Shown here: positions 10,750-21,716 of the stretch, one piece after another
How positions within the stretch are numbered: the first letter of the stretch is position 1
How the letters are laid out: every line of letters starts with the position of its first letter
Assembly: GCA_011319805.1 (NCBI GenBank)
Contig: SJRY01000019.1
Location: forward strand, 1-26,540
Origin: Macrocybe gigantea
Lineage: Eukaryota > Basidiomycota > Agaricomycetes > Agaricales > Callistosporiaceae
DNA length: 26,540 nt
Direction of reading: 5' to 3'
Position numbers and translations under genes: made by a program
The notes under the pieces: generated by a model
Database searches by the model: none
The model's input: only the letters and a program-made list of their open reading frames with translations
What the model was told of the DNA's origin: nothing

Positions 10750-11060
10750 TTCAGTTCACACGTTTGATGTTCTCCACTCTTGCACTGACGTCCCAAAATG
10801 GGAATAGATTCGAGGCATTCGAGCGTGAAGCTCTAAATGTACCAATACGTGGACACTTTGGGGTGTTGACCGGAAATGGATGGACATCTTCTGACATTCC
10901 CCCCCTGCCCCAGAGGATGCACCCATCGGGGAGCATTCCCTCACGTGAATACCTGCTATCCAGAATCTCCTGTACCTCATACTCCCCGTGTCCATTGACG
11001 ATAGCCCGGGTCAGGAACTTTCTGCACGGGGCCACCAGGGAACTCGTCAGGAACCATGTG
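10750..11060 (-). pseudogene. Ty3/gypsy integrase tail with chromodomain, minus strand, degenerate
   Basis: The minus strand has IVNGHGEYEVQEILDSR, a close match to the first strand of retrotransposon chromodomains (EEYEVEEILDSR), then a degraded remainder. Because a chromodomain ends pol whereas the protease fragment at 10040-10600 begins it, the two cannot be one intact element in this order; they are separate or rearranged fragments. No zinc or catalytic motif is visible here. Confidence 0.5.
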
Positions 11061-11443
11061 GGACACTCCCATAACTGATAGCCTGTTTTCCACAGTGAAC
11101 ATGCTGTACTAGCCAGGATTTAGGTTCAGATATGATGGCAGATGTGTCAAACTTTGACTGCTCCTTTGACCAGTTCCCAACCGAATAGACTCCTTCAGAA
11201 TGCATGAACTGAACTTCCATGCGACTATAAAAGAAGGTGCAGTGATGCTCTCCATCTGTTGCATTTGAGTTGTTTTTTTTTGGAAAATTGAGGAGTTGTT
11301 GCTTAAGAGCTGGGCCATTTCTTGAGGAGCTCCTTTGTGGTATCTGGTTCCCTAGAAATAAGAACACGATTTATACTCTAGTCCTAGCTTAGTATTCAAA
11401 GGCCCAGAGGCCATTCTTTCAGTGAGATGCTTCTGTTGCTGTG
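11061..11443. other. no recognisable gene between element relics
   Basis: Short open frames on both strands only. It includes a T8 run at about 11273 and A/T-rich sequence. I see no domain and no RNA gene; it separates the minus-strand chromodomain relic from the putative LTR of the outer gypsy element. Confidence 0.45.
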
Positions 11444-11645
11444 TGTAATCCCGTTCTGGATTACATCAGCATCATCATGTGCTTTCGTATATACGTCGCC
11501 TCTCAGAGGCCGACTCTACCTTACCTTCTTTCTTCCATCATCTCTGCTCATCGCTGTGTACATGCTTTGCTCTCAAAATATATGTTAGTCTGATTCCCTC
11601 ATCTGACTTGTAAGTGTTTGACGCCTCTTCTGAGATGTATTTACA
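11444..11645 (+). repeat. candidate 5' LTR of the outer Ty3/gypsy element
   Basis: Starts TGTAATCC and ends ATTTACA, giving a TGTAA...TTACA border about 20 bp upstream of the gag frame. The start is also the left arm of a perfect hairpin (TGTAATCC at 11444-11451, GGATTACA at 11458-11465). Weak TATA-like strings lie at about 11490 and 11577. The 3' copy would be beyond the right edge, so length and borders are unproven. Confidence 0.35.
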
Positions 11646-11662
11646 CTTTTTTTTGAATTGTG

Positions 11663-13122
11663 ATGATGCATATCTCGATCAACCTGCAGCCTCGTACGCA
11701 TCTCCAACATCAGCGTAACGATGCTATTGCCGCCAGTCAGCTCCCTTTCACTGATGTGGCAGGAAAAGACCTAGAATCAACGATTTGTGGTCCACCGTCT
11801 TCTGAACTAGGTCCTGTTGAAGGGTCTGTGCCCCCCACCTTCCCCAGTGCCTCGTCGCTCACCTCCCTCAGTTCGGGGGCTTCCAAAGAGATGCATACCT
11901 CCACTCCTCCTCCGAGCGCGCCTTCCTCCCAGCTCGAGAAACTGCATATACCTACTTCTACCCTGAGCATGCCATTTGCCTAGCTCGAAAATCCTTCCTC
12001 CTGCCGCAATGCCCGTGCTCAACGTGCCAGCTTGTCTTCCTCTGATAGTTCTCGTGGCGAACCACTCACTCGGACCACTACTACCATGTCCTTCCAAACC
12101 AAAGCCTCCTGCACCCATGCTGACGTTAAGAAGATTCCCCGCATCTCCGAGGGTCAGTTGACTCCACGTGTTGTCCGCGAGTTTGAACTGGCCTGCGCAG
12201 ACTTCTTCACTGTAAAGAAATTGATGAAGCTTCCCAAGTCGCCGCTATTCTTCCCGCCTTTGCAGACTTAGCCATCAGGGACTGGATCAGCTCAGATCGC
12301 TCCCGTCTCTCGGCACAAGTTCATCAATGAACTCTATTCCACCTTCCTGCCTCCTTGTTGGCCCGAAGAGATTCGCCTGTCACTCTGCTCTTCCATCTTC
12401 ACCAAGCAGCAAGATTTCAGGACATGGGTTACCAAACGCATCAATGAGAACATCGTTCTCAAATCCATGCCCCAGCACCTCTCCGACACCATGCTCTTGC
12501 TCCAACTCCAGAGCCTGATCGACACCAATCTTTGCGGACACTGTGAAGACACCAATATCCATGCTGTCGTCGAGGTGGCTGGCAACGCAGCCAGTGAAGC
12601 CATGAGGGATAGTATCAAACTGCGTGCTTGGCGCAATGCCATTACCAAAGTCGCTGATGCCCACGCCGCTGAACTCAAGTGCTTCCGCAAGGCCGTGGAG
12701 GAGCTCATCTGCAACCACAAGCGCCAAGCCATCGAAAAGGAGAACCATGTGCCCTCACGCACCTCTAGCATGGGCTACAGATCATCCTCCTCTACTACAG
12801 GTGGCAGGAAGTGCCACCCACCCAAGCTCACAGACACGAAGTGCGAACTACTCAAAAAGCACTCAGGTTGCAACAAGTGCCGTTGGGGCTACATTGACCA
12901 TGACTTCCCCTCCTGCCAGAACAACTTCCCTGATGGAACCAACTACAAGCCTCTCACTGAGGCTATCATGCTGCAGCACAAGTCCAAGGCAGCGGCTGCT
13001 GGGAAGTGGCCGCCGAAGAACTCCTCCAAGGGCTCCTCCTCTTCTAAGCCTGTTGCCACTGTCTCCAGTAGCGCCTCAATCACCGAGCTCTCGGACACCT
13101 CTAACAATTCCATTGCCGCCAT
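11663..13122 (+). pseudogene. gag of outer gypsy element, interrupted
   Basis: One gag frame runs from ATG 11663 with a TAG at 11981-11983, shifts frame at about 12215 and back at about 12316, and is otherwise open to the hAT insertion at 13122. Recognisable parts are the N-terminal core (ISEGQLTPRVVREFELACAD), a helical middle and a zinc knuckle variant CNKCRWGYIDHDFPSC (C-x2-C-x6-H-x4-C), then a Ser-rich tail. The last residues are encoded after the insertion, at 25757 onward, in register. The product would be a nucleic-acid-binding capsid protein. Confidence 0.78.
13115..13122. repeat. 8-bp target-site duplication of the hAT element, left copy
   Basis: GCCGCCAT here and at 25749-25756 directly flank the element borders TAGTG... 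and ...CACTA. Eight bp is the standard duplication length of hAT transposases. Counting only one copy, the gag reading frame continues in register across the insertion. Confidence 0.93.
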
Positions 13123-13260
13123 TAGTGTTGGACAATGGGTATGAGATACTCAGCGGGTATGCGGGTTGGATTGGCATGGGTATGGGTATGGGTACAGATT
13201 TTGGTGTGCATCACCGACCTGTACCCGCATGTGCCTTAACCCGCACCCACTGGTGCAGGT
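13123..13260. repeat. left subterminal repeat cluster of hAT element
   Basis: Contains CAGCGGGTAT, GCGGGTTGG and GGGTATGGGTATGGGTA. The right end (25620-25748), read on the minus strand, shows CAGCGGGTAC and GCGGGTATGGGTATGGGT in mirrored order. The telomere-like look is coincidental. Confidence 0.7.
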
Positions 13261-13580
13261 TTGCTTGAATTGGAAATTATGCAGACACTGCCGGTGCTGC
13301 CATCACAAGCTGTACAGTAGACTAAACAAAGGAAACATTGGAGGCAGGCACCCATTGTTCCATCATGGCCAGGATGAAGTGGACCCTGCTAATGTGATTG
13401 CAGAACCCCAGAAACGAAACCTAGTGCCAAGTCCTACTACAAAGACAATCTGTCAGGGGATAGCAGGCCATATGTAAAAAAAGTCAAACGGACTGCAAAT
13501 CCTACCCCTGGTTAGTTATCTTGCTTGATTTGTGACCAATATGATAATAGCACCTTGTAGATGCCTCAACATCAAACTCA

Positions 13581-16500
13581 ATGAGGCAATCTGCTGCCCG
13601 ATCCACAGATCGCTGCTATTCAGTAACCGTTGAAGATGTCAAGAATGAAAATGCCCAATCACATAAGAATGTCCCTCCCTGGGACCCTCGACACATCCTC
13701 GAGCCTTCCGATGCTCCTGTATGGCCCACGACTTCGTCTTCTAATGCCCGAGCCAGGTGCCAAGCTCAGTCTCCAACAATCGAAGAGATGCCTGACAAAG
13801 ACACTTACCCACATGGTAATATCCCTCCCAAAAATCCCCGAAACATCCTAGAATCTTCAGATGATGACGACAATGTTCCTGTGGCATCAACCGAACGAAG
13901 AAGGCCAGTGAAGACAATGAAGCTGAAACCTAAAAGAACACATGTTGTAGAGTCATCAGATGATGACTAGGACACAAATGGATCATCACATACACAGAAG
14001 ACCTCATACAAGTCTGCCCGGGCCAATAAGCATTGCAAGACCTCCCGATGTGACGACAGTGATACTGACATTGAAGTTATTGAAAAACTGAAAGATCCTA
14101 AAAAAGAGCTCAGTGAGTGTTAACTCAGTGCATATTGCTCAGAATGGCTTACAGGGGCTCATTGATGGCCAGAAAACCTCGCGCAGATGTGGACATCCCC
14201 GATGTATGGATTTTTTGAACCACGGCCAAGAATCTCGGTCGTCGATGGTCACTCATGCCACAAGTTTATTTGTGGTGCACCTCACTGCAAGGGAAAAGGC
14301 TCAGAGCCTCGAATCGTGCACCGCTTTCTTGATACCAGAGACAAAGGATCCACCGGCAACATGCGCAAGCATGCAAAGATCTGCTGGGGAGAAGAAGTTG
14401 TCAGACAAGCCGACAAAAGCAAAGAATCTGGTGGACTTAGCATTGACAATATCTGGAAGGCCCTCACATCCACCATGAAAATGAAAGATGGCACAATCAC
14501 TGCATTGTTTGAAAGGAAGGGTAAAGGCAAAGTTACATTCATAGCCTGGCAGCATACCTATGAAGAAGCACGGTGAGTTATCCAGATGCACATGCCAATG
14601 ATAACAACTCACCGATGCCTCAGCATTGAATATGTGCATTGGTGTGCTGAGAGCATGCACAGTTATAAAATTGTTGACGACACTGGCTTTCACTGCTTGA
14701 TGAAGACAGGGCATCCACATATTCAGATTCCGTCATCCCACACTGTTGCTCGTGATGTCCATGTAGTCTTTAGGAGAGTGAAGGATCATATCAAAAAAAT
14801 GCTGCAGGTCAGTCTTTGGCATGTTTCATTCAATATGGTGCTCACTGACCAAACTAATTAGGAGTACGATGGACGTTTGAACTTCGCTACTGATGCATGG
14901 ACCTCGCCCAACAACTGGGCATTTGTCACAGTGACTGTGCACTTCGAGCATGAAGGGGAACCAGTCACTTTGCTCCTCGATATTGTTGAGGTGGCACAAT
15001 CCCATTCAGGTGCCAATCTTGCGGCAGCGTTCGCTAGGATTCTGGCAGACTACGGCATCTCCGACAAGGTGAGTAAATCCTGATGATGATGATACTGATT
15101 CTGACCACTCACCAAGGTTCTCAGGGTAACGTGCGACAACGTGTCGGCCAATGATGCGATGATCGACGCTCTTGCCACCATACTCAGCCGATTCCCAGGA
15201 CGTGCCGGCCAGGCTTGCTGTCTGGTGCATATCATCAATCTTGTATCAAAACTCATCTTGCATCAGTTTGATGCACCAAAGCCAAAGAAGAAATTGCCCA
15301 CTGACATGGCTACGAGTGACAGCACACTACCAGAGGCAGATGGCATTGAACCTGATGATGAAGAAGCGGACGATCTTCCAGACCTTGAGGATGTGGATGA
15401 CGACAATGACGACAATGAGGAGGACTCAGAGGAGTTGGAAGGGGACATCAAAGAGGACATTGAGGCCATCGAGAAGGTGATGGAGAAAGAAATCCATGCA
15501 GCGGTGAAAAAGGTCAAACCCATGAGGCATGTGCTTTTCAAAGTAAGTGCATTTTGCATCTTCACTCTTTCACACCGTCTAACAATGCCCATGCCTTGCC
15601 GTCGCCATGTGGCCCTTGCCATGCACACGCTCTTCTTACTCAGGCTTCTCACCATTGCCGACCAGTGCTCTACCATCATCCACTCCCTCCCCTTTCAACA
15701 ACATCCTTGGCTCTCTCCCCATGGCTGACCGCTCCACTCTCCCTTCATCCACCTCCTTTACTTCAATGACGTTCATTGCTCCTAGCTCCGCAAATTGGCC
15801 AACCTGATCAAGAACTCATCGACAATCCTTCTACTATGATGGAAAGAGATCGTAGGTGAACTGGCTGCATCGTCGATGAAGAAAAAGCCGCTGACCATAT
15901 GGATAATGCCTCGGGATGTGTCGACACACTGGAACTCGATGTATGACATGCTGAAATTTGCATATACATATTGCGAGGCCATTGATAGGATCACTGGCGA
16001 TCGGGCAATGAAGTTGAGGGACTTGGAATTGTCGGAGGGTGAATGGGAAGTCGTGAAGCAGCTACGTGATTCACTCAAAGTAAGTTTCGCCCCTACACCT
16101 CATAATTTCAATGCTAATAACTATCCAGATTTTCAAGACAGTGACACTTGAGTTTTCAAGTGATACACCATGTGCTGCGGCTGTCATACCCGCCATGGAC
16201 AGGATGCACGCCAACCTCACCGCAGCGGCCATGAACACTGCTTATTCCTCTTCGCTGCGTGCCACCCTCGAGCTTGGAAATTCCCTTTTAAACAAATACT
16301 ACTTGCTCACGGATGACTCCGAGGTCTACCGAATTGCAATTGGTAAGTGCATGAATGGTCACATTGCTGAGGGCCAAAGGCTAACCAAACTCATTAGTTC
16401 TGCATCCCAGACATAAACTCAAGTATTTCGAGAAGCAGGGGTGGGAGAAGAATTGGATCACAACTGCCAAGGAGACTGTGAAAAAGGAATTTCGGCGAAA

Positions 16501-16992
16501 TTATGCGGAATACAGACCCCACAAGTCGAAGCCCTCACAGTCATCGAAAACGAAGGTTAGTGTTTGTGAACTATCCATTAAACATTTATTGATATGTTAA
16601 TAGGTCACCAACTCATCTGACGACAGTAGCTCATCAGATGAGCACTCGTTTTCCAGCTCCGAATCCGACGACGAAGATTTCCCCAATGAACTCGATCGCT
16701 ATTTGTCTGCTGGCCACATCAAAGGTGTCACGGACCCTCTGAAATGGTGGCACGAAAACAGAGCGAGCTACTCTCATCTATCCTGCATGGCATGGGATTA
16801 TCTTGCAATTCCTGGTATGTATTTCGTGTATATTTTTTGTCTATCTCAACGAAGGCTTTTTAGCTGCATCGGTCGCCATCGAATGGGTCTTCAGTAAAGG
16901 CCGTCTCATTCTCTCTCATATCTGAAACCACCTATCGGCACAATCAACCTGTGCCCTTTTATGTCTTGGAGTGTGGAGTGGGTCAGGATATG
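13581..16992 (+). pseudogene. hAT transposase, main part (exons 1-10)
   Basis: DNA transposase of the hAT superfamily, split by nine introns, of which these are clear: 14573-14623, 14808-14861, 15069-15116, 15543-15785, 16080-16128, 16343-16397, 16556-16603 and 16815-16863. Parts in order: an acidic N-terminal region with a repeated HxNxPPxxPRxILExSD unit (13660-13860); a BED-like zinc finger (CGAPHCKGKG ... HAKICW, about 14260-14390); the catalytic region with LNFATDAWTSPNN and VTCDNVSANDAM; a very acidic insertion (about 15350-15460); and the dimerisation region with IEWVFSKGRL and LSAQST. In-frame stops lie at 13968, 15837 and 16923. Several expected arginines are Trp, Cys, His or stop, all explained by CpG transitions. 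The frame runs directly into the Tc1 insertion and resumes at 25495. Confidence 0.88.
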
Positions 16993-16994
16993 TA

Positions 16995-17024
16995 CAGTAC
17001 TCTACAATAAGTTTTGCAACATGT
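16995..17024 (+). repeat. left terminal inverted repeat of Tc1 element
   Basis: The sequence reading TACAATAAGTTTTGCAACAT inside this interval is found as its exact reverse complement in 25464-25492. The only difference between the TIRs is one extra T near the outer end of the left copy. Confidence 0.93.
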
Positions 17025-17078
17025 GACCTACCTGTAATCAACAAAATTATTTCTCACAATTGCTACACTATATCAACC

Positions 17079-17617
17079 ATGCCTAAAACACCTGGAACTA
17101 AGAATACTACTCCTGAACTTCGCTCTCTCATCTATACCAAGGCCAAAGAGAATGTTCCAATACAGGATATTGCCTCTTTTGTTGGGTGCAACCGTTCTAC
17201 CATTTTTCACATTCTCAAGAACTATGATACCAGAGGTCATTTCAATGACACAGCCCGGTCTGGTAGACCTCCAAAACTAGATGAGAGGTCCCTTCGTCAC
17301 CTCAAGACCTCTCTTGATGGAAATAGGTGCCAATCTCTCTCTGACATCACTCGTTCTATCAACAACTCTCGAGATGATCCTGTTCACCCCAATACTGTTC
17401 GGAAGGCTTTGGAGGATCATTTGGATATGAAAGCATATATTGCAGCCAAAAAGCCCTTTCTCAAGGCTGAACACAAGAAAGCACGGCTAGAGTGGGCAAG
17501 GAATCACCAGCACTGGGGAGAGGAAGACTGGAACCGAGTTATTTGGACAGATGAATCATCTGTGGAGATTGGGAAGAATTCCAGAGTGGTTTGGGTGCAC
17601 AGGAGGCCTGGAGAGAG
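17079..17617 (+). pseudogene. Tc1 transposase, N-terminal part
   Basis: Starts MPKTPGTKNTTPELRSLIY. It has the paired helix-turn-helix DNA-binding region (IASFVGCNRSTIFHILKNYD; then the GRPPKL linker and SLSDITRSINN) and the first catalytic aspartate in VIWTDESSVEIG, ending at HRRPGE where the chromovirus LTR begins. About 180 codons, no stops. With the C-terminal part at 24927-25392 the length fits the usual 330-350 residues, apart from a short missing piece at the junction. Confidence 0.9.
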
Positions 17618-17937
17618 TGTTACGGACGCCGCCCAAAGGACTATTCATTTTCTTATCTTACCTTTCCCACATCCCTTATCTCCCCCATCATGCTGCGCAG
17701 CGCGCAGCCATCGAGTCATCCCACTTTCCTAGTCATCCTGAGTCATCTCCTTCCAGTCTTACTCATCCGCAGTCCACAGCATTGCGCAGCCCATGGTCCG
17801 TGCTCGAGTACTGTAATGTATATAAGGACTCCCAGATGTACCAGTAGCGCTAGGCTTAATATTCCTTTTGCCATCATCTCAAGACCACTCTTGCACTTAG
17901 TCTGCCTGAGTCCTTCTGAGATTTGTCTAGCCTAACA
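17618..17937 (+). repeat. 5' LTR of chromovirus
   Basis: 320 bp, TGTTAC...CTAACA, TG/CA bordered. TATATAA lies at 17819-17825. The predicted RNA start is at about 17852 (AGGCTTAATAT), 33 bp after the start of the TATA box. It differs from the 3' LTR at 15 positions, all transitions, none an indel. Confidence 0.95.
17819..17825 (+). promoter_or_regulatory. TATA box of chromovirus LTR promoter
   Basis: TATATAA followed by GGACTCCC. The same box is at 24808-24814 in the 3' LTR. Its distance to the 11-nt self-priming segment is what RNA polymerase II initiation would need. Confidence 0.75.
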
Positions 17938-17939
17938 AG

Positions 17940-17950
17940 ATATTAAACCT
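17940..17950 (+). promoter_or_regulatory. self-priming primer binding site
   Basis: ATATTAAACCT begins two bases after the LTR end. It is complementary at 10 of 11 positions to AGGCTTAATAT (17852-17862), the predicted 5' end of the element's own RNA; the single mismatch is a G-to-A type transition. No tRNA 3'-end complement is evident. This is the arrangement of Tf1 and sushi-like chromoviruses, which prime reverse transcription with their own RNA end. Confidence 0.65.
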
Positions 17951-17980
17951 CGTCGAGACTCGCTCAGACTCACACACACC

Positions 17981-19755
17981 ATGTCACGCTTTATCAAAGA
18001 CTTGATCAACATTCGATGATAAGCGGTCGCCGATCCAGCGAGCACTAGCACGAGTGATGAGAGCACTTGGCTCAGAGAAGTAGACCAGACATTGCAGTCC
18101 ACGCCATTCGCAGAGACAGTCCACGCCACCCGCAGAGACACTAGCAATCCAAACAAATGAAAGAGAGAGCGCATGCCTACACCAAGTAGCGATGATGAAG
18201 AACAGGCATTTCTGAGAGAGTTTGCCTTCACCACCACAGACGAGCCTGCTGAGATCCTCAGCGAAGGAGCAGCACAACTCATTGCAGAACTTTTCCTAGA
18301 AGGAGAATACAGGATAAGCCCAGAAGAGCTGTGGTCAGACCAGAATCTTCTTGCCGAAGAAGAGGACGAACCCATCCACAAGAAAACGAGAGAAGAACGA
18401 ACACAAGCCCGAGACTTTAGGTGACAACAGATCGAGAACTATAATCACCGAACACAGGAGGAAGACATACTGATACAGAGAGGGCACGACACACAGAGCG
18501 TACGACAGAACCAATGAGAATGACACCAGAGTCAAGGACATACAGGAACGAAACCGCTGAACCCCTTCAGAGGACCAATCCGCCGAAGCACTGCATAAGG
18601 AAAGAATCGCACCACTGTGGCGAAAGTAAGCAACAGCGACTGGGATGAATACTATCGGTAGAGGGAGCGAAAAGGATTACCAAAGACAAACGGACTGACC
18701 GCCGCAGAGTGGGCCGATTTTGAACAAGCTTGTAAAATCGCAGGAGTTGACCTAGACTACTGGAAAGAACAGAGAGAGGAGCAAAGACAGAAACAACTCC
18801 AAGAACAGCAAGCCCAAGTACAAGCACAGCAGACCCAAGAACAACAGATCCAGGAACAGGAAAGCCAAGACCAAGAGAATGACGAAGAAACCCCCAAGGA
18901 TGACGACAGAATACAAGGGAATCATCGCTGACCCGAAATCCTTTACAGGAGATCGAACGTCCTTCGATATTTGGTGGAGGAAGATGAAACTTTACATAAC
19001 CACACATGGAGACCTCACGGATATACAGAAGATTGGAGCAGTCCTGTCTAGAATGACCGATGGACCCGGAGCCCACTGGGCATCAAAGAAGATCGACACC
19101 ACTACCAACCAAAGCACATGGGCCGACTTCATAACCAAGATAGAGACACGATTCAGCAACGTCATGTCGCCATCACAAGCAGGAAGCAAACTATTCAACA
19201 TCAGACAGGGAAACCGACCCATCGACGAATTTCTGGATGAATTCGTAGACCTCGCAGGGAAAGCAGGAATGACAGGAACAGCCCCTCGTTTCCTACTCGA
19301 GAAGAGCTTAAACCAAAGGACAGCAGAAGCCGTACACTTGATCTCCACACTTCCAACAGATGGAGATGAATATATCAAGACAGTTCGAGCGATTGGATGA
19401 AACATCGATGAACACAGAAATGTGATGAGAGGAGAATTCACAAGCAATCAGCGCAAGACCAGAAATCCAAGCCGAGGAGCAGGACAGGCCATGGAAGTCG
19501 ACAAAGTACGAAGCAATAACTGCTTCAACTGCAATAAACCAGGACACATCTCATGAAACTGCCCGGAACCATGAAAAGGAGCAGCAAATGTCACATGTTT
19601 CAACTGTGGCTTAAAGGGACACTATGCACGGAACTGCAAGAAGAAGAAGAAAGGAAAATCCCAGGTCAGAGAAGTGAAAGAAGAAGGAGAGGACGAAGAA
19701 GACAAGGATGAAGAAAGCTCTGATAAAGAGGGTTTTGCCGAAGGGTCCGACTAAG
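17981..19755 (+). pseudogene. gag of chromovirus
   Basis: First ATG after the leader, MSRFIKDLINIR, then an acidic N-terminal extension and a Gln/Glu-rich stretch (about 18765-18880). A frame change at about 18880-18910 leads into the capsid core (DPKSFTGDRTSFDIWWRKMK to LIS-LPTDGDEY). Two CCHC knuckles follow, CFNCNKPGHIS-NC (19520-19560) and CFNCGLKGHYARNC (19598-19640), then a Lys- and Glu-rich tail. Stops at 18017, 18020, 18422, 19398, 19554 and 19572 are mostly TGA where CGA (Arg) is expected, for example within the first zinc knuckle. It would package the element RNA. Confidence 0.85.
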
Positions 19756-19889
19756 AGGTGCTAAATCGCAACCCATACAACTGAAACAGACTCGCTTTGA
19801 TACTGGATATCGATCATCCCATACTCTGAAATACACCATTCCTGCTAAGCGATCTGAAGCACCAAGGAAAACCATCCAAGGGGACAAAC

Positions 19890-20310
19890 CACCAAAGAGG
19901 AAAGAACTCGCAGTACCAGCAAGAATACGAATGCGAAAAGGAATCACAATGATAACACTGGAAGTCGATAGCGGAGCAGATAGGACCTGCATCAATACCA
20001 CGATAGTAGCAAGAACAGGACTGAAGACATGACGAATCAAGAAGATTCCCATCATAAATGCAGATGGATCACCCAACCACCAGAAAACAGCAGACCGAGT
20101 AGCGGAGGTCCACATCGACATTAAAGGACACAAGGAGCACATGGAAGCCATTGTACTCGACATTGGAAAAACCGATATGCTACTAGGACATGACTGGCTT
20201 GTCTACCACAACCCAACAATCAAATGGAGGACAGGAGAAGTTGTCTTCGACAGATGCCCTAAAACGTGCAAAATAAACCACCAGACGATTAAGATACAGA
20301 AGGTGGCTGA
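19890..20310 (+). pseudogene. chromovirus retropepsin (protease) domain
   Basis: Reads ITLEVDSGADRTCIN with the catalytic DSG, followed by DIGKTDMLLGHDWLVYHNP and IKW, the standard end of gypsy proteases. A TGA at about 20029 interrupts it (expected CGA). It would cleave the Gag and Pol polyproteins. It lies in the same strand order as RT downstream. Confidence 0.85.
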
Positions 20311-20349
20311 ATCAGCGAAAACCACAGCCAGCGACAAGACAGGAATCCA

Positions 20350-21716
20350 GATACCCCCATATCTGATCAGATTCAAACACCTCTTCAAGGAGAAGAACTT
20401 TGATCGCTTACCAGACCACAAAGAATGGGACCATGAAATAAACTTAACGAAGGATGCACCCAAAACAATACCGAGCAAGGTTTATCCAATGACACAGAAA
20501 GAACTAGAGGAACTAGATGCCTTCGTCGAGGAAGGATTACGAACAGAAAAAATACACCCATCGAAATCGCCTTATGCAGCACCCTGCTTCTTTCGCAATA
20601 AGAAGGATGGAAGCAAACGACTCATCCAAGACTACTGGGAGATAAACAAATATATGGTCAAAGACAAGTTCCCACTACCACGCATCAGCAAGCTCCTTGA
20701 TGTATTACAAGGAGCAAAGTACTTTAGCAAGATCGACATCATCTGGGGATACAATAACGTGTGCATCTGGAAAGGGGACGAATGGAAGGCAGCCTTCCTA
20801 ACAGCAAGAGGACTCTTTGAACCGACAGTCATGTATTTTGGGCAGTGCAACGCACCAGGCACTTTTAGCTGAATGATGGCGAGCCTCTTCCAAGACCAAA
20901 TACGAAGAAGAGTGTGTATAATCTATATGGACGACATCATAATCATCGGACGAACACGAGAGGAACTCCAAAAGAACACCATAGAAGTCATGGAAATACT
21001 GAACAAGAATGACCTGTTCATCAAAGGACCGAAATGCATCTGGGAATCATCAAAAGTCCCAGTACTAGGATACATCATAGGAGAAGGGAAGGTAGAAATG
21101 GAACCAGAAAAGATCACAGCCGTACAATCCTGGCCAACCCCAAAGACGAAGAAAGAACTACAAAAGTTCTTGGGATTCATGAACTTTTACCAACGATTCA
21201 TCAAGGGATATGCAAAGGTCGCTAAACCCCTGACGGAGTTGACTGGAAACAAAACATTCCAGTGGACAGACAAGCAACAAGGCGCTTTCAAAGAACTGAT
21301 CCGACATATAACCTCAGCACCCATTCTAGCACTACCACAGACAGAAGGAAAATTCCGAGTCGAAACGGACGCCTCAGGATATGCCATTGGAGCGGTACTA
21401 TCACAACAGCAGAAAGGACTATGGCATCCAATCGCATTCATTTCGAGATGCATGACCCCAGTGGAACAAAACTATGAAATCTACGACAAGGAACTTCTTG
21501 TGATAATGGTCGCACTAAAGACATGGAGACAATACCTCCTCGAAGCTCAAGAGAAGTTCGAAATATTGACAGATCACAAAAACCTATCATACTTCTGGAA
21601 GCTGCAGCGACTCAATTCAAGACAGATTGGCTGGTATCTGAAATTACAGGAATATGACTACGAACTACGACACGTACCAGGAAAGGCAAATGGAAAAGCA
21701 GATGTCCTGTCATAAA
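20350..21716 (+). pseudogene. chromovirus reverse transcriptase and RNase H
   Basis: RT begins near LFKEKNFDRLPDHKEWDHEI and has KIDIIWGYNN, FGQCNAPGTFS and the catalytic YMDD (about 20927-20938), followed by the LGFMNFYQRFIKGYAK connection. RNase H has VETDASGYAIG, YDKELL, LTDHKNL and GKADVLS, so its acidic residues are all present. Stops are at 20870 (TGA after FS, where other elements have Arg) and 21714. Arg-to-Trp and Arg-to-Cys changes at conserved sites (DYWEINKY, NNVCIW) fit CGG-to-TGG and CGC-to-TGC transitions. Confidence 0.93.

Noticed and set aside
13140..13260. GGGTATGGGTATGGGTA as telomere-like repeats
   Set aside because: Only a few units, mirrored at the other end of the hAT element, so they are subterminal transposase sites.
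15543..15785. Separate gene in the 243-bp hAT intron
   Set aside because: It has a good GTAAGT donor and CCTAG acceptor and only low-complexity His/Ser/Pro frames; it is the one long intron of the transposase.
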